NCBI GenBank assembly: GCA_030141605.1
Contig: JAQGDQ010000622.1
Location: 61,410 to 125,409 of the forward strand
Direction: 5' to 3'
DNA length: 64,000 nucleotides
From: Tubiluchus corallicola
Taxonomy: Eukaryota > Priapulida > Priapulimorpha > Priapulimorphida > Tubiluchidae
Part shown: piece by piece, positions 36,901 through 43,500 of the stretch
Layout of the letters: the number at the start of each line of letters is the position of its first letter
Position numbering within the stretch: position 1 is the first letter of the stretch
The notes under the pieces: generated by a model
The model's database searches: none
What the model saw: the letters and a program-made list of their open reading frames with translations, nothing else
What the model was told of the DNA's origin: nothing
Program-made: the position numbers and the translations under genes

Positions 36901-39654
36901 ATGTTCCTGCTCACCGATTACTGTTGTCTGGTTTGATTTCGTACGTCTTGGAAATTTCACTCAGGAAACAGTGAATAACGGCTTGCTTCACTTTTTTTGG
37001 GATGGAGGGAATGTGCTTGTTGTTTCTCTCTTCTGTATTCTCTTTTTAATTTAGTTGACTTTTTTTGCTAATTGCTACCACTTTGCCCCTTTTTTCTGCT
37101 ATTCTGCCTTCTTTTCCTTTTCAATTATTATCCTTTTCTTTATTGATTTCCAGGTTTCTTTTCCTTTTGTCTATTCTCACCTGTTTTCCCCACCTTCTTT
37201 TGTGTTTCTTTTATTTCATTTTCCATTTTCATTTTTATATGCACCTTCTACTTTGACTTCCTTCCCATCCATAGTTTATACTTTGCTTCCCTCTACCTCC
37301 TCATTTACTTTTCTAACGTGCTACACAGAATAATAGAAATTTACCTCTCCATTGTAGGTGTTTTGACTAATTCAGGATTACTTTGTGTCATATTAAACAC
37401 ATGTAGTTCGAATTTCGATTCTTAGTTTGTCTTCATTTTCGTTATCTTATTCTTTGAGTTTTATTCTCATCTCTCGGAACGCTTGATTTTTCTTTACACA
37501 ATGCTTTGTTTCAATATTGGCCTTCTAAAACATCACTGGTTTTCAACTTTTTCGATGCACCACATAATCAAAATGTTAAACAAAGAAAGCTCCATAAATA
37601 TCTATCTCTTTATATTGTTTATAGAAACTGGTGCATGTGAAAGCTTTCCCTGTCAGAATGGCGGCACTTGCAACAACCACGGAAACTACTACAGCTGCAG
37701 CTGTCCTCTAGGATTTTTAGGAAATCAGTGCGAGAAGATGGTGGGAAATTGTAGCTCTGTTCCTTGTAAAAATGGAGGAACCTGCCTAGAAGAGTCGGGC
37801 GTCAAAACTGCTTATCGTTGCCTCTGTCCAGAAGGCATTTTGGGACCCACTTGTGCTGTTAAACCTGAAAGAGCTACAGGAAAAGAACGGAGAAGTTTCA
37901 GCGCACCATTTTCCATGCGAACCACCAACGATTGCAGTGCATGCCAGAAATATGAGAAATGCATTCGAAGTGGTGAAGGTTACGTTTGTGTTTGTCCTGA
38001 GGGGTACACAGGTGATAGGTGCGAAAGCAATCTTGTAAGAGTTGCCCCAGAATTACGAATGCTCAGAACTGACAATTTTACCACTGATAAGTGCCACCCT
38101 AACCCTTGTCAAAACAGTGGCAGTTGTGTTCAGCGTGGATCTCCGTATGGTAGACAATACAACTGCTTCTGCACAGAAGGTTATACTGGTTACAACTGCG
38201 AGTACATTTTTGACATCAATAATAAATGTTCTCCTAATCCATGCCTAAACAATGGAACATGTGTTCCAGACGATGAAAGTTTCAGTTGCTCTTGTACAGA
38301 GAGATACATTGGGTCTTATTGTGAAGTGGAGGCAAGCATTATATCTCCGAAGATACTGCCTCTTCACCGTTCTTGTTTTACTGATCCTTGTCAAAATGCT
38401 GGGACATGCGTACAAGGTGGACAGAATTACAGTTGCTTATGTCTGGAGGGGTACAGTGGACGTAACTGTGAAGACTTTGTGGGCCTTCCATCCTCCACAC
38501 AGACGATTGTCATTGACAAGTGTATTCCAAATCCTTGCCGGAATGCAGGGACCTGCAAACAAAGTGGACAAAATTACACTTGTTTATGTCTGGAGGGGTA
38601 CAGTGGACCTAACTGTAAAAACTTTGTGGGCTTTTCATCCTCCACACAGACGATTGTCATTGACAAGTGTATTCCAAATCCTTGCCGGAATGCAGGAACC
38701 TGCAAACAAAGTGGACAAAATTACACTTGTTTATGTCTGGAGGGGTACAGTGGACCTAACTGTAAAAACTTTGTGGGCTTTTCATCCTCCAAACAGACGA
38801 TTGTTTTTGACAAGTGTATTCCAAATCCTTGTCAGAATGCAGGGACCTGCAAACAAGGTGGACAAAATTACAGTTGTTTATGTCTGGAGGGGTATAGTGG
38901 ACCTAACTGTGAAGACTTTGTGGGCTTTTCATCCTCCAAACAGACGATTGTTTTTGACAAGTGTACTCCAAATCCTTGTCAGAATGCAGGGACATGTGTA
39001 CAAGGTGGACCAAATTACAATTGCTTATGTCTGGAGGGGTACAGTGGGCGTAACTGTGAAAACCTTGTGGGCTTTTCATCCTCCAAACAGACGATTGTTT
39101 TTGACAAGTGTACTCCAAATCCTTGCCAGAATGCAGGGACATGTGTACAAGGTGGACCAAATTACAATTGCTTATGTCTGGAGGGGTACAGTGGGCGTAA
39201 CTGTGAAGACTTTGTGGGCTTTCCATCCGCCACACAGACATTTGTCTTTAACATGTGTATTCCAAATCCTTGTCAGAATGGTGGGACGTGTGTTCTCCAC
39301 AACAATGGGTCATATACTTGTGATTGCAGACTAGAATATGATGGCGCCACCTGTGAAAATAAATACATGCCCTGTGGCATCAACGTGGAAGAAGTCTTTA
39401 GCGATATGAACCGCGAAATTTTGCCCTGCACTACAGATGCTGACTGTCCAGGGAAACAACAGTGCTGCCCCGAATATGGATGCTTGCCATTGGCATATCT
39501 TTACACGTGGGAACGGATCATCGGAAGCTGGCAGAATATCGTTTATGTTGCTCTCGGTTGTGCGACTGCTATTGTCATTATAGCCGTGATTTGTGGTGGT
39601 TTAGTTTGTTTGTTTGGTAAAGTGTCATCCATTGTTTCACCGTCATTTAATTAA
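12848..39654 (+). CDS. WSC-Kunitz-EGF-pentraxin-EGF(12)-WAP-like type I membrane protein
   Basis: A 17-exon model with frame-consistent GT-AG junctions: 12848-12914, 13834-14136, 15176-15520, 17255-17530, 21110-21475, 23421-23528, 23669-23794, 24951-25154, 25540-25716, 26249-26362, 27936-28055, 29437-29558, 31288-31430, 33014-33129, 34318-34461, 35760-35852, 37625-39654. Junctions are phase 1 except the three inside the pentraxin domain, of which the first two are phase 0 and 2. Domain order: signal peptide, five WSC-type modules, Kunitz, EGF, linker, pentraxin/LamG, 12 EGFs, WAP-like half, one TM helix, 12-residue cytoplasmic tail. About 1540 residues. WSC and pentraxin modules suggest carbohydrate binding; Kunitz modules inhibit serine proteases. 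A cell-surface recognition or adhesion role is inferred. I know no named family with this order. Exons 5, 6 and 11 are the least certain. Confidence 0.7.
13014..13496. mobile_element. MITE with CAGGGCTTGTACTC termini, in WSC intron 1
   Basis: CAGGGCTTGTACTC at the left and GAGTACAAGCCCTG at the right are exact inverse copies. TTAGTT flanks both sides (13008-13013, 13497-13502). The 483-bp interior is made of repeated TCCTATAATTCCTATA motifs. CAGGG ends suggest hAT; no coding capacity. Confidence 0.85.
13834..14136 (+). CDS. WSC gene exon 2: WSC domain 1
   Basis: 303 bp, phase 1-1, acceptor TTTCAG|CA, donor GGAT|GTAGGT (weak; chosen for phase). Encodes HYYGCY, then KKCLLACLN, YAGLAFSDDD, TCSCGNSYG, CSKCPDDG and a final AVYDTG: the eight-cysteine WSC layout with the terminal 'SVY' strand. 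WSC domains are putative carbohydrate-binding extracellular modules. Confidence 0.8.
15176..15520 (+). CDS. WSC gene exon 3: divergent WSC domain 2
   Basis: 345 bp, phase 1-1, acceptor TTTCAG|TA, donor CGCAG|GTAAG. Contains FRGCWKID, YDCIAVCRKF, SCFCDGS, CPRCGNEGFCSG and TYAVYDTA. Same cysteine order as WSC but with an Arg/Lys-rich insertion in the middle, so it is a divergent member. Confidence 0.75.
15521..16690. other. WSC intron 3, left part
   Basis: No exon recognised. The 51-bp minisatellite occupies the right part of this intron. Confidence 0.5.
16695..17208. repeat. 51-bp minisatellite, about 10 copies
   Basis: Unit of 51 bp beginning GCAAGTATTGCATGCAGTAA and ending CATCAAGTCACGCAAG. 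Central copies alternate between a TAATTATGTGCAGC and a TAAAGATGTGCAAC type, giving a 102-bp higher-order period; the first copies are degenerate. Because 51 is divisible by three, open frames of 173-232 codons arise, but none is in frame with the next WSC exon, so I treat the array as noncoding. It ends about 46 bp before the exon 4 acceptor. Confidence 0.9.
17255..17530 (+). CDS. WSC gene exon 4: WSC domain 3
   Basis: 276 bp, phase 1-1, acceptor TTGCAG|AA, donor CAGAAA|GTAAG. Encodes VGCFIWDDAY, HINCRIKCLREG, YYAAIQGKDNNCLCGNTY, CRPCEPGGTFLCAG and AIAVYYTE, a good WSC match with all eight cysteines. Confidence 0.85.
17970..18403. mobile_element. hAT MITE with perfect 8-bp target duplication
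   Basis: Ends TAGGGGTGAACAT and ATGCTCACCTCTA are inverse (two mismatches). GTACACAG is duplicated exactly at 17962-17969 and 18404-18411. TAGRGGTG termini with 8-bp duplications are diagnostic of hAT. The interior holds repeated TTCGAATTCGAAAT motifs; no coding capacity. Lies in WSC intron 4. Confidence 0.92.
18412..21109. other. WSC intron 4, right part
   Basis: Mostly unrecognised. At about 19914-20010 a stretch beginning ATAGTAAGTCCTCGCTTAGT resembles the left end of the pogo-like MITE at 25188; no matching right end was found. A GGTTAGGGTTGGGGTTAG patch at 20107-20128 is telomere-like but too short to mean much. Confidence 0.4.
21110..21475 (+). CDS. WSC gene exon 5: extended WSC-like domain 4
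   Basis: 366 bp, phase 1-1, acceptor TTCCAG|AT, donor ATTG|GTAACA. Encodes LGCWNDITSW, NGCSNRCRVKG, YASLMNDNFCNCGYSFG, CNIRC and CPTCGG. The cysteine order follows WSC up to the CNCG motif; the C-terminal half is longer and lysine/arginine-rich. The open frame continues past this donor, so the exact 3' end is uncertain. Confidence 0.65.
22022..22675 (-). mobile_element. hAT-type element keeping part of a transposase C-terminus
   Basis: TGTACTTG-type ends face each other (about 22040 and 22660). On the minus strand a frame reads EISKFLNRPC then YPLKFWELTG (about 22375-22290), and in a shifted frame IAGNIFTADRYRLTN ending in a stop near 22150. 'E-I--(F/Y)L--P---PL-(F/W)W' and 'AG-I-T--R-RL' are the hallmark blocks of the hAT dimerisation domain. 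The frame break shows the gene is dead. In the intron after WSC exon 5. Confidence 0.65.
23421..23528 (+). CDS. WSC gene exon 6: short cysteine-bearing linker
   Basis: 108 bp, phase 1-1, acceptor CCATAG|CC, donor AGATA|GTACG. Encodes 36 residues with two cysteines (FYGACRSASGTH and KSCSEKY). Supported only by splice signals and phase; it may be the diverged start of a WSC module. Confidence 0.45.
23669..23794 (+). CDS. WSC gene exon 7: WSC domain 5, N-terminal half
   Basis: 126 bp, phase 1-1, acceptor TTAAAG|AG, donor AGAG|GTAGG. Encodes LGTGCYPANG and MCVHYCYIRG, the first half of a WSC module completed by exon 8. Confidence 0.75.
24951..25154 (+). CDS. WSC gene exon 8: WSC domain 5, C-terminal half
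   Basis: 204 bp, phase 1-1, acceptor TTACAG|GC, donor CATG|GTAGTT. Encodes HKYAVLTGFTECRCTND, YCDVACAGTYLG and YCGGYYSS with terminal YYSIYR: the C-x-C, C-x3-C-x-G and CGG...S(I/V)Y signature of WSC. Confidence 0.8.
25188..25295. mobile_element. 108-bp pogo/Tigger-like MITE
   Basis: Left CAGTAATTCCTCGCTTAA and right inverse of CAGTAAGACCTCGCTTAA, flanked by TA on both sides (25186-25187, 25296-25297). CAGT...CGCTTAA ends with a TA duplication fit the pogo/Tigger branch of Tc1/mariner. It lies 33 bp after WSC exon 8. Confidence 0.85.
25540..25716 (+). CDS. WSC gene exon 9: Kunitz/BPTI domain
   Basis: 177 bp, phase 1-1, acceptor TTTTAG|AT, donor GCAG|GTAAAG. Shows EICGMYMVKGYCKQK, RFFYD, KCIPFRYSGCKGNANNF and NCIDACA: all six Kunitz cysteines, the F-x-Y strand and the GCxGNxN core. 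The residue after the second cysteine (P1) is Lys, as in trypsin-inhibiting Kunitz domains; inhibition is inferred. Confidence 0.92.
26249..26362 (+). CDS. WSC gene exon 10: EGF domain
   Basis: 114 bp, phase 1-1. Six cysteines in EGF order: DCKSSPCMNGGTC, then CFSCICLPSFTGDVC, with an extra Cys in the C3-C4 loop. Same length and phase as the downstream EGF array. Confidence 0.85.
26840..27676 (+). mobile_element. Probable truncated LINE 3' end
   Basis: A segment with no exon that ends in GAGATAAATAAACAATCTTAATCTTAATG-like sequence, i.e. a poly(A)-type signal followed by short tandem repeats of AATCTT, the way CR1/L2-type LINEs terminate. No reverse transcriptase motif remains, so the call rests on the tail. 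Confidence 0.4.
27936..28055 (+). CDS. WSC gene exon 11: linker
   Basis: 120 bp, phase 1-1, acceptor TTTTTAG|CG, donor CACTG|GTAACT. 40 residues with three cysteines and two N-glycosylation sequons (NNST, NCST). No domain recognised. Confidence 0.55.
28841..29177. mobile_element. TA-flanked MITE family B, copy 1
   Basis: Left CCCTTATATCTTGGTTTG and right inverse of CACTCATATCTCGGTTTG, flanked by TA both sides. The interior matches 47505-47853 (shared TAGTATG-GGGACTTTTAACA and GTGAGGTCTGGCAAACC). 337 bp, noncoding, in WSC intron 11. Tc1/mariner-type by its TA target. Confidence 0.8.
29437..29558 (+). CDS. WSC gene exon 12: pentraxin/LamG-like domain, part 1
   Basis: 122 bp, enters phase 1, leaves phase 0 (TGCATG|GTAAAA). 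Contains NVTFPELADAAYLKYL and FSVCM, which joins WLQPK of exon 13 to make the 'F(S/T)VC-W' strand of pentraxin-type folds. Confidence 0.7.
29559..31287. other. Intron 12 of the WSC gene
   Basis: AT-rich, no exon or defined repeat recognised. Confidence 0.5.
31288..31430 (+). CDS. WSC gene exon 13: pentraxin/LamG-like domain, part 2
   Basis: 143 bp, phase 0 in, phase 2 out (TCGAT|GTACGT). Contains WLQPKVGSG and TLLSYASSDGNSEFTLKM, the 'LLSYA' strand typical of pentraxin-like concanavalin-fold domains. Confidence 0.75.
31875..32230 (-). mobile_element. Pogo/Tigger-like MITE family A, copy 2 (inverted)
   Basis: Starts CAGTAGGCGTCGCTTAATA after TA at 31873-31874 and matches copies 1 and 3 in reverse orientation through the ACAAACAAAACGGTAC core. 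The right end is diverged near 32230. Lies in WSC intron 13. Confidence 0.8.
33014..33129 (+). CDS. WSC gene exon 14: pentraxin/LamG-like domain, part 3
   Basis: 116 bp, phase 2 in, phase 1 out. Contains YVLSPECANLTLADGAFHFFC and VEMWIDAAT, matching the 'WH--C--W---G----+-DG' segment of the fold, although the usual Trp before His is Phe here. Confidence 0.7.
33130..34317. other. Intron 14 of the WSC gene
   Basis: No exon or classified repeat seen. Confidence 0.5.
34318..34461 (+). CDS. WSC gene exon 15: pentraxin/LamG-like domain, part 4
   Basis: 144 bp, phase 1-1. Contains GGSLFFAKSEQNANGGYVGTV then IRFFARALDTKNI, the 'GG-L--G--Q---GG-F-G-+-D+R-+-R-L' end of a LamG/pentraxin domain. The best single match within the domain. 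Confidence 0.8.
35760..35852 (+). CDS. WSC gene exon 16: post-pentraxin linker
   Basis: 93 bp, phase 1-1, acceptor TGACAG|CT, donor AATG|GTACGT. Continues the fold (TELYDTG) then a basic linker ending LICNG. From here splicing can run, in phase, either to 37625 or to 40473. Confidence 0.65.
36338..36701. mobile_element. TA-flanked MITE with AGAGTTTCCGC termini
   Basis: Left GAGAGTTTCCGCTACAATC and right inverse of CAGAGTTTCCGCCACTATC, TA on both sides (36336-36337, 36702-36703). 364 bp, noncoding, in WSC intron 16. A Tc1/mariner-like MITE by target site. Confidence 0.8.
37040..37330. repeat. Pyrimidine-rich tract upstream of the large EGF exon
   Basis: About 290 bp dominated by TTTTCC/TTTCTT runs on the plus strand, ending about 295 bp before the acceptor at 37624. 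The open frames within it are low-complexity Phe/Ser/Leu and not coding. Confidence 0.6.
37625..39654 (+). CDS. WSC gene exon 17: 12 EGFs, WAP-like half, TM helix, stop
   Basis: 2030 bp of uninterrupted frame after the acceptor TTTATAG|AA; phase 1 in, TAA at 39652. Twelve EGF modules follow one another. The third is irregular (CSACQKYEKC). EGFs 6-11 form a tandem array. After EGF 12 comes MPCGIN ... CTTDADCPGKQQCCPEYGC, the C-terminal half of a WAP four-disulphide core (six of eight cysteines). Then WERIIGSWQ, a helix of about 27 hydrophobic residues (39534-39614) and the tail GKVSSIVSPSFN. Frame-opening ATGs before 37625 lie in the intron. An alternative donor TTTG|GTAAAG at 39616 would remove the stop, but would place later EGFs on the cytosolic side. 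Confidence 0.85.
38371..39252 (+). repeat. Six 147-bp tandem EGF units within exon 17
   Basis: Conserved points recur every 147 bp exactly (38371, 38518, 38665, 38812, 38959, 39106, next at 39253). Each unit is one EGF plus the linker FVGFSSS-QTIV-DK. Units 2 and 3 differ by about one base over most of their length; units 5 and 6 are almost as close. Recent tandem duplication or gene conversion is indicated. Confidence 0.95.
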
Positions 39655-40472
39655 TTAAGTGCTTTATTGCTGCACTGTTTACTCACATTTTAATTCCTAC
39701 ATCGCTGTGTTGTCATTAAGTGAAGTTATGATGTATAATTAATGAATTAGTGATTTTTTTCTTTGACAAATTTTACAATTCATGTTAGAGGATTATCAAT
39801 GTTTCTGATAAGTGCGGATTGTGTGAACAAACTGGACTAAATAATTTGTAACAGAATTGGGCGTTCTTGATTAAGTTAAATAAAATTAATAATTTTTTAT
39901 AACTTAACGTGTTGGTAATGCAAATTATCACTGGCTATGTTTTCACAAAAAGCATTTCAGAAAATGGTTTGGCTTATTTGAGTTTCGTGAGTCAGCCATT
40001 TTTAGAAGTGACTATTGAAACACTGCTTTTCCTCTCAAAAATTCATTCGAAGACGAAGATAAAGTCGGAGACAGTGTGGAACTCTGAGGAATACCGTCTG
40101 ACAAGAATATTATACAGCTGAATCTCAATCCTGCTCGGAAATTTATTCATTTGGAAGAGTTTTATTTATATAAAAAATAGGTGTTCTTGAGAACTTCTTC
40201 GAGTTATTGAACATTTAATTATGACTGTCATCAAGATAAATGTAATTATTGATAACTCATTATTTTAATTGACATGTTTGCTGTGTACAGCGTGTTGGTC
40301 TGCTGTCGCTTCCTACTTTGAAAAAGTAGGGTACACTTTGGTACAGGTACTAGGTTTTACTTCTAATTACTTCCTTAATACTCATGTTATCCCAGTTTTT
40401 TAGTGATAGCGGTAACGCTGCAAATGAACACATTCATTTGATGTTATGGAATCTAGTTGTTTTTAAATCTAG
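39655..40472. other. Gap between exon 17 and the EGF array
   Basis: Holds the probable 3' UTR of exon 17. Searched for a signal-peptide exon with a phase-1 donor to start the EGF array; none found. The ATG at 40276 meets a stop after 15 codons. Confidence 0.5.
39879..39884 (+). terminator. Polyadenylation signal AATAAA
   Basis: AATAAA 225 bp after the stop of exon 17, in an AT-rich context. Supports exon 17 as a genuine 3' terminal exon. Confidence 0.55.
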
Positions 40473-40583
40473 ATGAGGGTGCATGTCGCTCCAATCCATG
40501 CTTGAATAATGCAACTTGTGTACATGATTCGAATACGTACAACTGCTCCTGTACACCAGGTTTTTCAGGACAGTACTGCCAAG
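40473..40583 (+). CDS. EGF exon E1
   Basis: 111 bp, phase 1-1. Starts [10 protein letters not shown], so it lacks the D-x-D-E calcium motif; C3-C4 loop [10 protein letters not shown] also lacks Asp/Asn at the hydroxylation position. O-fucose and O-glucose consensus present. Confidence 0.85.
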
Positions 40584-43500
40584 GTGAGAGAACTCTCCAG
40601 ATGAATTGTTTGCTTATGTAATAAATGCAGAATTAATGCTATTAATGGCAATTTACATGGGCCTGATTTTATAGGTTACAAGGCCCAGTTCTTATAGACA
40701 TTTTCTTCATTTGTGAGCAGGCTGTGAATGTTATGAAATTAATGTTAAAAATGTTAAACTAAGATTGAGATTGTATTAATCTTTCATTTCACTTTCATAT
40801 ATATATATATATATATAGCATCTGCATTGTTAATCAAGTAATTAAAGTATGTAATATATATATATATATATATTACTTTAATTACTTGATTAACAATGTA
40901 GATTTATATATGCTCAAATATATTCGCTGCTAAGAATCATTTTATTTCCTAATAAAACTAATAGTACATGTTACTGCTCTTTTATATTCTATTTAGCTTA
41001 ACAGTATGCTACTTCTTGTATAACATAACTGTTGTATCAATATTTAGTTTATGATCATTGTGCGTCTAAACCATGTTTAAATGGTGCAACTTGTGTTGGC
41101 GGATTGGATGAGTTCAACTGTAGTTGTGCACAAGGTTTTTCTGGAACAAAGTGCGAGTTGGGTAAACTCATTTATTATTAATAATATTGTAGACTTATAA
41201 ACTTCAGTTCTATCTTACATGTCAATAATGTTAGGATTCTTCCTAGTAAAAATTAATTTCATTATTATAACCCGTAAATTATCATTTCCTTATGCTTTCA
41301 TTAAAACTCTAATTTTAATTGCGGTTGTTCTTGTGGTTTAGATATTGATGAATGCGAATCCAATCCCTGCTTGAACAATGCAACTTGTGTTGATTATGTG
41401 AACGGCTATATCTGCTCGTGTGCTGAAGGCTTTTCTGGGCTATATTGTGACATCGGTATGGTATTTCTTTTACTGAATGTTAATACATTATTAGTATGTT
41501 CCTAACTTATATCTTTTCCAGTAAGTTTATTCGTTACAGTTATTTTGTAGGGTTTGCCAAAGATAAGTAAGTTAAATTGAAATCACTATAAAATGCAGAA
41601 GTTTATTTCAAAATGAAAAATGTTGTACTTTAAATAAATTAGTAAGACTTAGAGTTATGTGATCAGTACAAATTATGATGCACACATTTTAACAACTAAG
41701 AAACTACTAACAACTTGTAGATATTGATGAATGTGAGTCAAATCCTTGTTTAAATGGTGCAACTTGTGATGATGGACTGAACTTTTATGAGTGCAAGTGC
41801 GTGGACGGTTTCTTGGGAGAATACTGTGAGATAGGTTTGTATCTTCGAATTAGATACATTTCTTGGGGTTTTTGTGCATTTCTTTCTACTGTATAGTATG
41901 TTTTCAAAATAGTTCTTATATGGTTTTATGCAAGATTTTCTGAATTTGTTTTCATTCAATATTGTGGAAAAGTCTTAATTAGAACCTTGGGATTTCGCAT
42001 AGCAATGTTGAGGACTACTGAAAAGCAATTGTTAAACTTTTTAAATTATAAGCTACTCATAAATTCTTGATATGGATGATTTAGCGATTTTATGATTCAG
42101 TGAGTACTTTGTGACACCAATCCCTAAAGCAGTGGATGCCTTTAGATTGACATCTTTCAACATAGTATAGTCTGCTCTTTTAACAAGAATGTGGCTATAG
42201 TAAGACACAACACAGCAATATTGGACATTTCAACAATAATTGTTCTTATTGTTTTTTTTTTAAATTCAACAACATTTAGAGCTACTGACCAGTTGCACTC
42301 TAAATTGAAATTAGTATATATGCAGCTGTGCTATTTATTCCTTTAATACTTAATATTGTTGTAATAAACTATGTATCTTACTTAGATTTCAACGAGTGCA
42401 AGTCTAACCCATGTTTAAATAAGGCAACGTGTGTTGATCAAGTCAATTCGTACAACTGCAGCTGTGCACAGGGCTTTCTAGGAATAAACTGTGGAATAGG
42501 TTCGTCTCATTTTATTTCAATTTTAGAAACTGAATCCCTAGATTAGTTCCATATGCAGGCACTCGTCCATCACTTAATTTTACTGACTTCGGTGTTTTTT
42601 ATGACATTTTCTAGATTTTGATGAATGTTCGTCTGAACCATGCTTAAATGGCGGCACCTGTGTCGATCGTTCGAATGCGTATGATTGCGTTTGTGCACAC
42701 GGCTTCACTGAAGAACATTGTGCAACGGGTATACTTCCTGCTGTAATTTGCCAAGTAAAATCTACGCATTACTAATTGCTTATCTTAGAGCTAGCAAAAT
42801 CATTCTTAGCTGTTGTCAAATTTTAAGTGAACTTCCTTCATGAGAAGAGGTAAGTTAATGATTGGTGTGGGTTCAGTACTAAGACTGGTCGATCTTTATC
42901 AGTATCCTCTGTCAATTCTTATAATTAATTCTCACAGAGACATTTCAGCTTTAACATGAAATCTTAAAATGCTGCACTAAATTAGTTACGTAAATTTCAC
43001 TCAAATTCATTTTAAATATATGACTGCAATTAAAGATTATCGATATTATTTTTGCTTGGAAATATAAACACATTCAAGTTAATAGAAAAAATCTGAATTG
43101 TCACTTCAGGGATTGAACCTATAGTTCGCTGACACTGAATCAGACTTCATAACATTTTCACTATTAGCTCACTTAGAGACCAAACTCTTTTGAGTCAAAC
43201 CTTTAGTTAATAATTAGAAAAACATCTCTCTTATTACAAGTGCTGAACAAACAAAATTGACTGCTCAAACAGTTGTGTGTTTTGTGCTATTAAACATCGT
43301 GGCAATGCAGCCATTCTATATGTTATCAACAGACCCATAGGGTCATCTCACTATTGAGTTAATAATGTGATGCATCACTTGAAGCAGAGTCCTTCAATGA
43401 TTCACTAATTTGTTGTTTACAGGTAGTCTGTGAATTATTTCTAGTGTTATTAATTGTTGTGTTTCTTGCGGGTTTGAATATTTTGCTCCGTTTCCTCTTT

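Noticed and set aside
38252-39334. 360-codon alternative frame inside the large EGF exon
   Set aside because: A shadow frame kept open by the 147-bp repeats; the EGF frame has all conserved cysteines.
40276-40323. Candidate signal-peptide start for the EGF array (ATG at 40276)
   Set aside because: The frame stops after 15 codons and offers no phase-1 donor.
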